NCBI GenBank assembly: GCA_958296055.1
Contig: CATQHS010000001.1
Span: 1,832,277-1,896,276, forward strand
DNA length: 64,000 bases
Reading direction: 5' to 3'
Source: an uncultured Acidimicrobiales bacterium
GTDB taxonomy: Bacteria > Actinomycetota > Acidimicrobiia > Acidimicrobiales > Aldehydirespiratoraceae
Part shown: positions 7,963 through 16,686 of the stretch, in pieces
Layout: each line of letters begins with the position of its first letter
Position numbering within the stretch: position 1 is the first letter of the stretch
Position numbers and translations under genes: made by a program
Notes under the pieces: generated by a model
The model's input: only the letters and a program-made list of their open reading frames with translations
What the model was told of the DNA's origin: nothing
Databases searched by the model: none

Positions 7963-8679
7963 TCATTGGTTCTCCTCCCTCAGGTGCTGGTTCAAACCTC
8001 GGCGCCACGCGTCGAAGTCATACCAGCCGCAGCCCACACATCCACTAGGATCTTGCTTGTCAGTTGGTTCCCAGAGCGACCCGCCCGCATAGAAGAAAGT
8101 GATCCCGAACGGGGTACCGCGTCGCCCGAGCTTGAAACATCGTTCGCAGGCGCGGCTCTTGAGCAAATTGTGGCTTACGCTGCCGTTGGACTGCTTTAGC
8201 AGTTGAAATCTGGCTCGTATGTCATCGTCGGACATGGACGAGTAAGCGGTCTGCGCCGCTCGCTCGACGGCATCCCATCGCAGCATTGGTACCTTATGGT
8301 CAACTGTCAACTGGTTGGATGGACGCTCAGTCTGGTCCACGACATCACGATACCCGAGCAGGCTGACAGCGCGCCTCACAAAGCTGCGCGGCATGGACGA
8401 AGCAGGGATTGCCTGCTCAAAATTGCCCGTCCAACGGTCATGGCGAGTCATGGTTTCGCACCGCACACAGAAATGATCATTGCTGTCAATGGCCAGTCCG
8501 GGACGGCTGTGCGTGCCGCGCTGTAGACCTTGTATACCCGCACCGCCCGCTAACTGTGAGGACTCGACATGGCCGTACTCACAGGCACGACAATGCCACT
8601 GTTGATCGCGCAGCACCATGAACACTTTGTACACCTTGGTACTAGTGTTGAAAGTTGCTTCAAATTCTGAGACGTTCAT
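7963..8679 (-). CDS. HNH-type Type II restriction endonuclease
   Basis: The protein has about 238 residues from the ATG pair at 8679/8682. Cys pairs occur at HCRAC, HFCVRC, ACERC and GCVGC, suggesting structural zinc sites. The nuclease core is the segment TVDHKVPMLRW followed by NLLKSRACERCFK, an HNH/beta-beta-alpha-metal arrangement with Asp-His as metal and base residues. The start overlaps the end of the adjacent DNA methyltransferase gene by 20 bp, the usual layout of a Type II pair. Base composition is clearly less GC-rich than the surroundings, suggesting acquisition. The recognition sequence is unknown. Confidence 0.75.
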   Translation of the reverse strand: MNVSEFEATFNTSTKVYKVFMVLRDQQWHCRACEYGHVESSQLAGGAGIQGLQRGTHSRPGLAIDSNDHFCVRCETMTRHDRWTGNFEQAIPASSMPRSFVRRAVSLLGYRDVVDQTERPSNQLTVDHKVPMLRWDAVERAAQTAYSSMSDDDIRARFQLLKQSNGSVSHNLLKSRACERCFKLGRRGTPFGITFFYAGGSLWEPTDKQDPSGCVGCGWYDFDAWRRGLNQHLREENQ

Positions 8680-9676
8680 CATAGCAGCGCGACAGCCGTT
8701 CCGCCGCAAGTTTAAAGATCATCGGGTCCATCTCATAACCAACGACATGCCGGCCGCGCTCACGGGCCGCGACAACGGTGGTGGCGCTGCCTGCGAACGG
8801 ATCCAGCACCAAGTCGCCGGGACCGCTGAATAGATCCACAAACTCTCCGATCAACGGCAGCGGTTTCTGCGTCGGATGGATGCGCTGCTGCGGTGACGGC
8901 GACTTAACCAAGAACACATTGTGTACCATTCGCCCGTTGAATGCTGTGCCGGGCCGCTTGCCGACTACTAGTGCCTCCCATGCGTTGATCGGCTTGTGCT
9001 GATGATTGAACGGGACAGGGTTGGTCTTCTGCCACACCATGGGCCCAACCGCTACGAACCCGTGCGCGGTGAGAATGTCGCAGTATTCGCCTATCTGCGC
9101 TTGTGCGCAAAACGTCACCGCCCAGCCCCGCACTTTCGGCAAAACAACCGCCGTCCATGCTTGCGGGTCCACACTGGCATCCCAATCCCCGAAGTGGCCT
9201 CGGGGCATGATGAAATCTGATCCGTCCCGGCGCAACCGGCGCGGTATCTGGTTCTCACAGGCATAGCGACGGCTGATCCCGTAAGGCGGGTCGGTCAGAA
9301 GCAAGTCCACTGATCCGTCAGCGAGCTTCGCTGTGGCCTCGATCCCGTCGCCCAGGCACAACTCCCATTCCTCGCCCGCCACTCGGTCGATTGTCGGTTG
9401 GGCCGGTTCACGGTGACCGGTCTCCAGCAAGTCTAGCACCCCGTCAACATCTGGAGCGGAGATGATCGTCGCAGCACCGGAGACAAGAACGCGGCCCAGC
9501 GGACATGACGGGCTGCCGTTGCGGTTGGTGACAAGCTCCACCGTCCAAGCGTTGTCGTCGGGGCTGTAGATCGGCTGGTTGTGTGCCAGCAGCGAGCGAT
9601 GCTCGGGGAAGCTGCGACCGATCCAGTCGTTCACCACTGCCCGAACCGCGAGCTTGCGGGCATCGGTGAGGATCAC
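8660..9676 (-). CDS. DNA methyltransferase, beta-class DPPY type (Type II modification enzyme)
   Basis: The protein has 338 residues from GTG 9676. Catalytic motif DPPYG is at residues 129-133, and the AdoMet-binding motif DPFAGSATT lies about 170 residues later near the C-terminus, so the target-recognition region lies between them (beta order). DPPY favours N6-adenine methylation. Residues 1-95 form an extra N-terminal region of unknown role. HPTQKP, typical of beta-class enzymes, is visible shortly before motif I. It precedes and overlaps the HNH nuclease gene and protects the host from it. Confidence 0.85.
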   Translation of the reverse strand: MILTDARKLAVRAVVNDWIGRSFPEHRSLLAHNQPIYSPDDNAWTVELVTNRNGSPSCPLGRVLVSGAATIISAPDVDGVLDLLETGHREPAQPTIDRVAGEEWELCLGDGIEATAKLADGSVDLLLTDPPYGISRRYACENQIPRRLRRDGSDFIMPRGHFGDWDASVDPQAWTAVVLPKVRGWAVTFCAQAQIGEYCDILTAHGFVAVGPMVWQKTNPVPFNHQHKPINAWEALVVGKRPGTAFNGRMVHNVFLVKSPSPQQRIHPTQKPLPLIGEFVDLFSGPGDLVLDPFAGSATTVVAARERGRHVVGYEMDPMIFKLAAERLSRCYDERLRI

Positions 9677-9931
9677 GACGCCACCAACTCAGCGCCGGTG
9701 CCCGGCACGAAAACTTCCCGGGGAGCCAGCCGCCGCTGAGGTCGCCTCAACACCGATCCATCGCATGACCGCAGATTAGATCACGAGACCGACAGCGCGG
9801 CCGCGCCCCACGACCCGCCCCACTCAGGCCAGCCGCCCCGGCGGCGCTACCATCGCACCCCACAACCGGCCCAAACCCGGCACCGCCAGCCAATAGCACC
9901 ACCAACTGCGTCAGCCCCCGTCTTCGATCGA

Positions 9932-11215
9932 ATGAACTCACCCCGCATCGCTTCCGTCGATCCCGGCTTGGACCGGATGTACAAGGGATGGCCGCCTGGG
10001 GCCAGCCCGGCCGACGCTGAAGCCGGCCGGGGGCCGCGGCTGAACCTGTTCGCCAGCGGGTTCCTGTTCCCGGTGGCGACCGTCTCGGCCCCCGCCCTCG
10101 ACCACAACCTGGCCGTCGTGAGCCGCTTCTGCGCCAACCGAGGCGTCTCGCTGGCCCCGCACGGCAAGACCACCATGTCGCCGGAGATCATCGCCCGCCA
10201 GCTCGACGCCGGGGCGTGGGCCGTCACCGCGGCCACCGCCAGCCAGGCTCGGGTGTTCCGAGCCTTCGGAGTCGAGCGGGTGCTGATCGCCCACCAACTC
10301 GTCGATCCGGCCGCGGTCCGCTGGGCGTTCGACGAGCTGGCCGCCGACCCTCGGACAGAAATCTTGGCCCTGGTCGACTCGGCCGCCGCGGTGGACGCCA
10401 TGGAGCGGGCCCTGGCCGGGTGGCCCGAAGGCCGGGCCATCAACGTGCTAGTCGAGCTGGGCGCCAGCCGGGGCCGAACCGGCTGCCGGAGCGTCGACGA
10501 GGCGGTGGCAGTGGCGGGCCGGGTGGCGGCGTCGGACCGGCTTCGGCTGGTGGGGACCGAGGCCTACGAGGGGATTCTGCACCGAGACGGCGGCGCCTTC
10601 GGAGCCGTCGACGAGCTGCTGAGCGGGCTGCGCGAGCTGGTGCGCCGACTCGACGGCCGGGGAATGTTCGACCATCTCGACGAGATCGTCGTCACCGCCG
10701 GGGGCAGCGCCTACCCGGACCGGGTGGTGGCCCTCCTCGGGGGCGAGTGGGCTGCGTCGAAGCCGGTGCGGCTGGTGATCCGGCCCGGCTGCTACGTGAC
10801 CCACGACTCGCGCCACTACGAAGAGTTCGGCCCGTTCGGAGCCCGGCCGCCGATGGACGGCTGCGAGCGGCTGCGGCCGGCCCTGACCGTTTGGTCCTAC
10901 GCGGTGTCGCGGCCCGAGCCCGGCTTGGCCCTGCTCGGGTTCGGCAAGCGCGACGCCTCCTATGACGTCGACCTTCCCATACCGACGGTCGTCCGCCGCC
11001 ACGGCCGGATGAGGCCGATCGCCGGAGAGCTGGAGGTGTTCAGGCTCGACGACCAGCACGCCTACGCCAAGGTGGCGGCCGGTTTCGACCTGGCGGTCGG
11101 CGATGTGGTGGGCTGCGGCATCTCCCATCCCTGCACCACATTCGAGCGCTGGCGGGCCATGCCGCTGGTAGACGAGAGCTTCGACGTAATCGGCGCGGTG
11201 CGAACGTTCTTCTGA
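9932..11215 (+). CDS. D-threonine aldolase / D-serine dehydratase-like PLP enzyme
   Basis: The 427-residue protein has the fold-type III (alanine racemase-like) signature: LAPHGKTTMSPEI near residue 75, where Lys should carry PLP, and a C-terminal GCGISHPCTTFERW motif whose His and Cys form the divalent-metal site of D-threonine aldolase/D-serine dehydratase relatives. It would cleave or dehydrate a D- or beta-hydroxy amino acid. It is followed 81 bp later by a DapA-family lyase, which suggests consecutive steps of one pathway. The 9677-9931 gap upstream shows no gene or clear promoter. Confidence 0.8.
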   Translation: MNSPRIASVDPGLDRMYKGWPPGASPADAEAGRGPRLNLFASGFLFPVATVSAPALDHNLAVVSRFCANRGVSLAPHGKTTMSPEIIARQLDAGAWAVTAATASQARVFRAFGVERVLIAHQLVDPAAVRWAFDELAADPRTEILALVDSAAAVDAMERALAGWPEGRAINVLVELGASRGRTGCRSVDEAVAVAGRVAASDRLRLVGTEAYEGILHRDGGAFGAVDELLSGLRELVRRLDGRGMFDHLDEIVVTAGGSAYPDRVVALLGGEWAASKPVRLVIRPGCYVTHDSRHYEEFGPFGARPPMDGCERLRPALTVWSYAVSRPEPGLALLGFGKRDASYDVDLPIPTVVRRHGRMRPIAGELEVFRLDDQHAYAKVAAGFDLAVGDVVGCGISHPCTTFERWRAMPLVDESFDVIGAVRTFF

Positions 11216-11296
11216 CCCCCCCCCCACCTAACCCCCATGGCCAGTCGCCATCAGGCCCGGCCCGGCGGTTCTTCTAAAAGACCTAACATCGCGGCC

Positions 11297-12196
11297 GTGA
11301 CATCGGATCTGGCCGGCGTGTTTCCTGTTTTTCAGACCCCGTTTGCCGACGACGACTCCGTGGACGCCGACGTTCTCGAAACCGAGATCGAGTGGATGTA
11401 CGGCCACGGGATCGACGGGATCGTCATGGCCATGGTGTCGGAGGTGATCCGGCTCTCCGACACCGAGCGCCGAGAGCTGGCCGAGTTGGCCTGCCAGCTC
11501 GGGGGGCCCCACGGGCCGGTGGTGGTGAGCGTGGGGGCCGAGAGCACCCCCGTGGCCGTCGGCCTGGCCCAACACGCCGAGGAGGCGGGGGCGGCCGCGG
11601 TCATGGCCATCCCGCCCATGTCGGTGGCAGTGGCCGACGACGAGCTGCTCGGCTACTACCGGGCCCTGCTCGACGCCATCGACATCCCGGTGATCGTCCA
11701 AGACGCCAGCGGGTATGTGGGCCGGCCCATGTCGATCCGGATGCAAGCCGATCTGCTCGACGCTTACTCCGATCGCGTTCTCTTCAAACCCGAGGCCACC
11801 CCGATCGGGCCCCGGCTGACCGAGCTTCGGGAGGCCACCGGCGGCGCGGCCCGGGTGTTCGAGGGCTCGGGGGGCATCTCGCTGGTGGACAGCTACAAAC
11901 GCGGCATCGTGGGGACCATGCCCGGGGCCGAGGTGTGCTGGGCCATCGTCGCCCTGTGGAGGGCGCTGGCCGCCGGAGACCAAGAGCGGATCGACGCGGT
12001 CAACGGCCCGCTGTCGTCGCTGATCTCGCTCCAGACCAGCCTCGACTCGTTCATCGCGGTGGAGAAACACCTGCTGGTCCGCCAAGGCGTGTTCGCCAGC
12101 GCCCGGGTGCGGGGCCCGGTCGGGTACCGGCTCGACCCCGAGACCGCCGCCGAGGTGGACCGGCTGTTCGACCTGCTCGGGGCCGCGGCCGGTTGA
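11297..12196 (+). CDS. Dihydrodipicolinate synthase/N-acetylneuraminate lyase family aldolase
   Basis: From GTG 11297 the product is 299 residues, the normal size for a class I TIM-barrel lyase; ATG 11237 would add 20 residues. The Schiff-base Lys is probably the one in VLFKPEATP, and the barrel begins GVFPVFQTPF. The usual GTTGE phosphate/carboxylate loop reads AMVSEV, so this is not a standard DapA and probably acts on another 2-keto acid. It is cotranscribed with the D-threonine aldolase-like gene and convergent with the E1 gene. Confidence 0.8.
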   Translation: MTSDLAGVFPVFQTPFADDDSVDADVLETEIEWMYGHGIDGIVMAMVSEVIRLSDTERRELAELACQLGGPHGPVVVSVGAESTPVAVGLAQHAEEAGAAAVMAIPPMSVAVADDELLGYYRALLDAIDIPVIVQDASGYVGRPMSIRMQADLLDAYSDRVLFKPEATPIGPRLTELREATGGAARVFEGSGGISLVDSYKRGIVGTMPGAEVCWAIVALWRALAAGDQERIDAVNGPLSSLISLQTSLDSFIAVEKHLLVRQGVFASARVRGPVGYRLDPETAAEVDRLFDLLGAAAG

Positions 12197-12222
12197 ACTC
12201 GGCCGGCTGAGCGCGGGCGGGC

Positions 12223-14223
12223 CTACTTCGTCTGCCTCCCGACCAGGTCCAGCACGGCGGACACCACCCGATCCGCGGTCGGCAGGTGGGCGTCCTCCAG
12301 CGGGGGGCTGAACGGGACCGGCGAGCAGGCCGACGTGACCCTGGCCACCGGGGCCCGGAGCCGGTCGAAGACCGCTTCGGTGACGGTGGCCGCCACCTCC
12401 GAGGCCACGCTGCACCGGGGCGGGCTCTCGTCGATCACCACGGCCCGGCCGGTGCGACCCGCCGATTCGGCCAGGGTGTCGACGTCCAGCGGCGACAACG
12501 TGCGCAGATCGACGACCTCAGCCGAGATGCCGTGGGCGGATCGGAGCGCCTCGGCCGCCTCGACGGCCATGACAACGCCCGCCGACGCGGCGATCAGGGT
12601 CACGTCGTCGCCGGGCTCGACCACCCGGGCCCGGCCGATGGGCAGCTCGTAGTGCTCGGCGGGCAGAGGGCCCTCGGTCCGGTACAGGCTCATGTGCTCG
12701 AGCACCACCACCGGTCCGTTCTCGGCCACCGCCCGGGCCATGAGTCCCTTGGCGTCGGCGGGCGTGGCCGGGGCCACCACCTTGAGCCCGGGGATGCCCG
12801 CGAAGATCGAGAACAAGGTGTCGGAGTGGTGGCCCCCGGCCCGCAGCCCGGCCCCGACCGCCATTCTCAGCACCACCGGGACGTCGGTCTGGCCGCCGAA
12901 CATGTAGCGCATCTTGGCGGCCTGGTTGAAGATCTGGTCGAAGCAGTAGGGAGCGAAGCTGGCCCACATCACGTCGATGACGGGCCGCAGGTCGGCCAGG
13001 GCGGCCCCGACGCCGGCCCCGACGAAACCGGCCTCGGAGATGGGCGTGTCCCGGACCCGGTCGGGGCCGAACTCCTCGATCAGGCCCTTGGTGGTGCCGA
13101 AGGTGCCGCCCATCGCCCCCTCCAGCGGCGGCCCCAGCCCGGCGCCGCCGGCGATGTCCTCGCCGAGGATGATCACCGACGGGTCGCGCCGCATGGCGGA
13201 GGCGATGGCCTCGTGTACGGCCAGCAGGTAAGAGCCCTGCCGCTCGGTGGCCGGGGGATCTGAGGCCGGCTCGGGGCCGGGCGGCGGGTCCGACCGGGCG
13301 AACCGCTCAACCTGGGCCGGGTCGGGCCACGGCGCCGCCCGCGCCGATTCGTAGGCCCGGTCCAGCTCGGCCACCACCTGCTGCTCGTAGTCGCCGATGT
13401 CGATCTCGGCCCGGAGCCGGGCCAGCGGGTCGGCGGTCCGGGCGGCCCGGCGCTGTTCCCGGGAGCGGTACTGCTCGGGGTCGCCGACGTAGTGGCCCCG
13501 CACCCGGGTGACCTTGGCCTCGATCAGCGTCGGGCCGCCGCCGGCCCGGGCCTGCTCAACCGCTCGGCCGGCCGCCTCGTGCACGGCGGCGTAGTCGGAC
13601 CCGTCCACCACCGCACCGTCGATGCCGTAGGCCGCGGCCCGCTCGGCGATGTCGGCCACGCTGGTGGAGTAGGACACCGGCGTCGACTCGGCCCAGCCGT
13701 TGTTCTCGCACACGAACACCACCGGCAGGCGCCAGATGGCGGCCAGGTTCAGCGACTCGTGGAAGATCCCCTGGTTGGCGGCGCCGTCGCCGAAGAACGA
13801 CACCGCCACCCGGCCGTCGGAGAGGACCCGGGCGGCCAGGGCCGCGCCCACGGCCAGCGAGATGCCGCCCCCCACGATGGCGTTGGCCCCGAGGATGCCC
13901 CGGGCGAAGTCGGCGATGTGCATCGACCCGCCCCGGCCCCGGCACAGGCCCGTCTCCCGCCCGTACAGCTCGGCCACCATGGGCTCGAAGTCGCAGCCCT
14001 TGGCGATGCAGTGGCCGTGGCCCCGGTGGGTGCTGGTGATCATGTCGGCGTCGGTCAGATGGGCGCACACCCCGGCCGCCACCGGCTCCGACCCGTGATA
14101 GGTGTGAACGAACCCGGGCATGTCGCCTTTGGCGAACTCCCTCATCACCCGGTCCTCAAACGCCCGGATGCGGGTCATCACCCTCAGCCCCCGCTCGAGG
14201 GCCTCCCGGTCGGGGCCGGTCAC
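12223..14223 (-). CDS. Thiamine-diphosphate 2-oxoacid/acetoin dehydrogenase E1, fused alpha and beta subunits
   Basis: The 666-residue protein joins an E1-alpha domain (about 1-325, with the TPP/Mg motif GDGAANQG and NNGWA) to an E1-beta domain (about 340-666, with EDIAGGAGLG, the SEAGFVGAGVGAAL block and a C-terminal transketolase-like domain). Alpha and beta are normally separate genes. GTG 14223 overlaps the preceding lipoyl gene in a GTGA junction. It would decarboxylate a 2-oxoacid or acetoin-like substrate and reductively acylate lipoate. No E2 acyltransferase core or E3 is nearby. Confidence 0.85.
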   Translation of the reverse strand: MTGPDREALERGLRVMTRIRAFEDRVMREFAKGDMPGFVHTYHGSEPVAAGVCAHLTDADMITSTHRGHGHCIAKGCDFEPMVAELYGRETGLCRGRGGSMHIADFARGILGANAIVGGGISLAVGAALAARVLSDGRVAVSFFGDGAANQGIFHESLNLAAIWRLPVVFVCENNGWAESTPVSYSTSVADIAERAAAYGIDGAVVDGSDYAAVHEAAGRAVEQARAGGGPTLIEAKVTRVRGHYVGDPEQYRSREQRRAARTADPLARLRAEIDIGDYEQQVVAELDRAYESARAAPWPDPAQVERFARSDPPPGPEPASDPPATERQGSYLLAVHEAIASAMRRDPSVIILGEDIAGGAGLGPPLEGAMGGTFGTTKGLIEEFGPDRVRDTPISEAGFVGAGVGAALADLRPVIDVMWASFAPYCFDQIFNQAAKMRYMFGGQTDVPVVLRMAVGAGLRAGGHHSDTLFSIFAGIPGLKVVAPATPADAKGLMARAVAENGPVVVLEHMSLYRTEGPLPAEHYELPIGRARVVEPGDDVTLIAASAGVVMAVEAAEALRSAHGISAEVVDLRTLSPLDVDTLAESAGRTGRAVVIDESPPRCSVASEVAATVTEAVFDRLRAPVARVTSACSPVPFSPPLEDAHLPTADRVVSAVLDLVGRQTK

Positions 14224-14492
14224 GGCCCGGCCGCGATCTGGCGGTGCTCGGCTTCGGTGGGGCAGATCACCCCGATGCGGGTGCCGATCGGCGCCTCCAA
14301 GCCCGGCTCGGCCTCCCGGTGGAGCCACCCGTCGGTATCGGCCTCGATGTCCATCTCCACCTTCTCGCTCTCAATGACGAAGATGGGTTCCCCGGCGCTC
14401 ACCCTGGCCCCCTCATCGACCAGCCACTCCACCAAGACCACGTCGCCTTCGTAGATGCCGGTCTTGGGCAGGATGACCTCGTGCTCGGTCAC
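14220..14492 (-). CDS. Free-standing lipoyl (biotinyl/lipoyl) domain protein
   Basis: The 90-residue protein is essentially one lipoyl domain: VILPKTGIYEGDVVLVEWLVDEGARV, then GEPIFVIESEKVEMDIEAD with the modification Lys at residue 44 in the hairpin, then GTRIGVI. It lacks the subunit-binding and catalytic domains of an E2. GTGA overlaps on both sides tie it to the SDR upstream and the E1 fusion downstream, so it is the obvious acyl carrier for that E1. Attachment of lipoate rather than biotin is inferred from the E1 context. Confidence 0.85.
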   Translation of the reverse strand: MTEHEVILPKTGIYEGDVVLVEWLVDEGARVSAGEPIFVIESEKVEMDIEADTDGWLHREAEPGLEAPIGTRIGVICPTEAEHRQIAAGP

Positions 14493-15343
14493 GAGTCGCT
14501 TTCTGGCACGTAGCCCTCCAGGGGTTGGACGAGGATCCCCCCGTCCACCGGCAGGAGCACGCCGGTGATGAACGCAGCCATGTCGGAGGCCAAGAACACC
14601 ACGGCCCGGCCGATCTCGTCGGGCTGGCACAGCCGACCTAGAGGGGTGCGGTCCACGATTCCGGCCCACTGGGCTTCGAGGTCGATGCCGGCGGGCGCGC
14701 CCGCGGTGACCAGCTCGATCGCCCCTTCGGTCATGGCCGCGCCGGGGCAGACGGCGTTGACCCTGATCCCGGCCGGGGCCAGTTCCATGGCCAGCGACCG
14801 GGTGAGGCCGGCGATGGCGTGTTTGGAGGTCGTGTAGTGGAGCAGCCCCTCAGCCGACGGGGCCAGGGCGTCCACCGAGGCCACGTTGACGATCACCCCG
14901 GTCCGGCGGGGTGACATGGTTCGGGCCGCGGCCCGGCTGCACAGGAAGGTCCCGGTGACGTTGACGTCGAGTATGCGGGCCCACTCGTCGCGGGGCATGT
15001 CGGTGACGTAGTAGTTCGAGAAGACGCCGGCGTTGTTGACCAGCAGATCAACCGGGCCCCAGCGCTGTGCCACCGAGTCGAACAGCGCGGCCACCGAGTC
15101 CTCGTCGGAGACGTCGACCGGGCAGCCGCAGCAGTCGGCGCCGGTGGCGGCCGCGATGCGGACCGCGGTTTCTTCGGCCTGGTCGCCGCGCCTGTCCGCC
15201 ACCGCCACCCGAGCCCCGGCCTCGGCCAGCCGGCGGGCAATGGCCGCGCCGAACCCCCGAGCCGCACCGGTCACCACCGCCCGGCGCCCGTCGAGCCGCC
15301 AAAGTTCGGCCAGCGGTCTCGGCGGCGGCGGCGAAGCCGGCAA
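14489..15343 (-). CDS. Short-chain dehydrogenase/reductase in the E1-lipoyl operon
   Basis: The protein has about 284 residues with the full SDR pattern: TGAARGFGAA, ADRRGDQ after the second strand (Asp favours NAD), NNAGVF, NVASVDAL, catalytic YTTSK, PGAAMTEG and ITGVLLPVDGG. The only in-frame initiators after the upstream stop are TTG, so the start at 15343 is uncertain. Its stop overlaps the lipoyl gene start (GTGA). By position it may oxidise an alcohol to the keto compound that the E1-lipoyl pair then cleaves; this is inference. Confidence 0.8.
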   Translation of the reverse strand: MPASPPPPRPLAELWRLDGRRAVVTGAARGFGAAIARRLAEAGARVAVADRRGDQAEETAVRIAAATGADCCGCPVDVSDEDSVAALFDSVAQRWGPVDLLVNNAGVFSNYYVTDMPRDEWARILDVNVTGTFLCSRAAARTMSPRRTGVIVNVASVDALAPSAEGLLHYTTSKHAIAGLTRSLAMELAPAGIRVNAVCPGAAMTEGAIELVTAGAPAGIDLEAQWAGIVDRTPLGRLCQPDEIGRAVVFLASDMAAFITGVLLPVDGGILVQPLEGYVPESDS

Positions 15344-15354
15344 GTTTGTCGGGG

Positions 15355-16686
15355 TCAGCGCCGGTCCCTCTCGTACAACTCAGCCACATAGGGCCGGGCC
15401 TTCTCGAAGGGCATCCGGTCGGTCGGCAGCTCGACCGGCCGCCAGGGAACGACCTCGGCCCCGCCTTTGATGACGGCCTTGATCCGCCGCCGGTCGCCGA
15501 GCATCCTCACATCGGTGTCGGGGCGGCCGTCGACGATGAGTAGGTCGGCGTATTTGCCGGGGGCGATGGTGCCGATCATCGGCGTGTGCCGGGGGGCGGC
15601 CACCGCGGCATCGCGGGTCATGCCCAGGATGGCCCGCATGTCGCTCATCCCCAGATGGCTCACGAACAGCTCCATCTCCCGGGTGTGCCACTCCCCGTAG
15701 GGGGTCATGGCGAACCCCGACTCGGACCCGGCGATCAGGGTCGCCCCCTGCTCGTAGGCCTTGGCCAGGATCGACACCGCGGCATCGAGCTCGCGCTGGA
15801 TGGCGCCCTTGACCGCGGCGGGCATGGTGCCGGCTTCCAGCGAGTTCACCAGCAGGGTCATGGCCGGCAGCAGCGGCGTGCCCGCTTCGATCACCGCCTC
15901 CAGCGTGGCCGGGTCCATGTAGGAGGCGTGCATGATCCAGTCGATTCCGGCCGCGGCCGCGTCGGCCACCGACTGGCGGGACCGGGCGTGCATGGCCACC
16001 GGCCGGTCCAGCCGGTGGGCCTCGTTCACGGCCAGCTCCAGCTCTTCGAGGCGGAACGCCCCGTACTCGGTGGTGCCGGGGCCGGACCCGGCGATCTTGA
16101 TTAGATCGACCCCGTCTTTGACCTCGTCGCGGATCTCCGCGATCAGCTCGTCGGGATTGCGGACCAAGGCCCCGAACGACGACTCCTGAATGTCGATCCA
16201 GCGGGGCAGCGTGTCGCCGATCCCCTGCTGGGTGGTTATCTGACGGCCCGCCGCCGACATTCTCGGGCCCTGGATCAACCCGGCGTCCACCGCATCGCGC
16301 ACCGCGGCCGCCACCCCGGTCGGGCCACCGGGGTCGCAGGCGCTGGTGACTCCGGCCAGCAGCACCTTCTCGGCGTTGGCCGCAGCCCGCACCGCCCGAT
16401 AGGCGGTCGGGGTGTAGATGTACAGCTCCTCCTCGGTTTGGGGCTCGCCGAAGCTGATGTGCATGTGGGCGTCGATGAGGCCGGGCATGACGGTGGACCC
16501 GGCCACGTCGGTGACCTCGGCCGGCTGACGGGCCAGATCGGGGGGCAAATCTCGGGCGGGGCCAGCCCAGGCGACCAGCTCGCCGTCGATGACCACGACG
16601 GCATCGTCGACCACGGTCTCGTCCGCGCAGGCCAGCAGCCGGGCCCCGGTGATCCGGCGCATCTGCGATTCGGCCCCGGTCATCAC
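15355..16686 (-). CDS. Metal-dependent amidohydrolase (imidazolonepropionase/prolidase-like)
   Basis: The 443-residue protein has the amidohydrolase layout: PGLIDAHMHISFG (metal HxH), the metal-bridging Lys in DLIKIAGSG, AMHARS and MHASYM (later metal His), and the C-terminal PGKYADLLIVDG. The usual GTDSG strand-8 motif reads GSESG, replacing the metal Asp by Glu. The start overlaps the phytanoyl-CoA dioxygenase stop (GTGATG), and its own stop precedes the SDR by 12 bp, so five genes from 17579 to 12223 form one operon. The substrate is an unknown amide or lactam. Confidence 0.82.
   Translation of the reverse strand: MMTGAESQMRRITGARLLACADETVVDDAVVVIDGELVAWAGPARDLPPDLARQPAEVTDVAGSTVMPGLIDAHMHISFGEPQTEEELYIYTPTAYRAVRAAANAEKVLLAGVTSACDPGGPTGVAAAVRDAVDAGLIQGPRMSAAGRQITTQQGIGDTLPRWIDIQESSFGALVRNPDELIAEIRDEVKDGVDLIKIAGSGPGTTEYGAFRLEELELAVNEAHRLDRPVAMHARSRQSVADAAAAGIDWIMHASYMDPATLEAVIEAGTPLLPAMTLLVNSLEAGTMPAAVKGAIQRELDAAVSILAKAYEQGATLIAGSESGFAMTPYGEWHTREMELFVSHLGMSDMRAILGMTRDAAVAAPRHTPMIGTIAPGKYADLLIVDGRPDTDVRMLGDRRRIKAVIKGGAEVVPWRPVELPTDRMPFEKARPYVAELYERDRR

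Noticed and set aside
9747..9941. 64-codon minus-strand ORF between the methyltransferase and D-threonine aldolase genes
   Set aside because: Overlaps the start of the real gene and has low-complexity GC-driven content.
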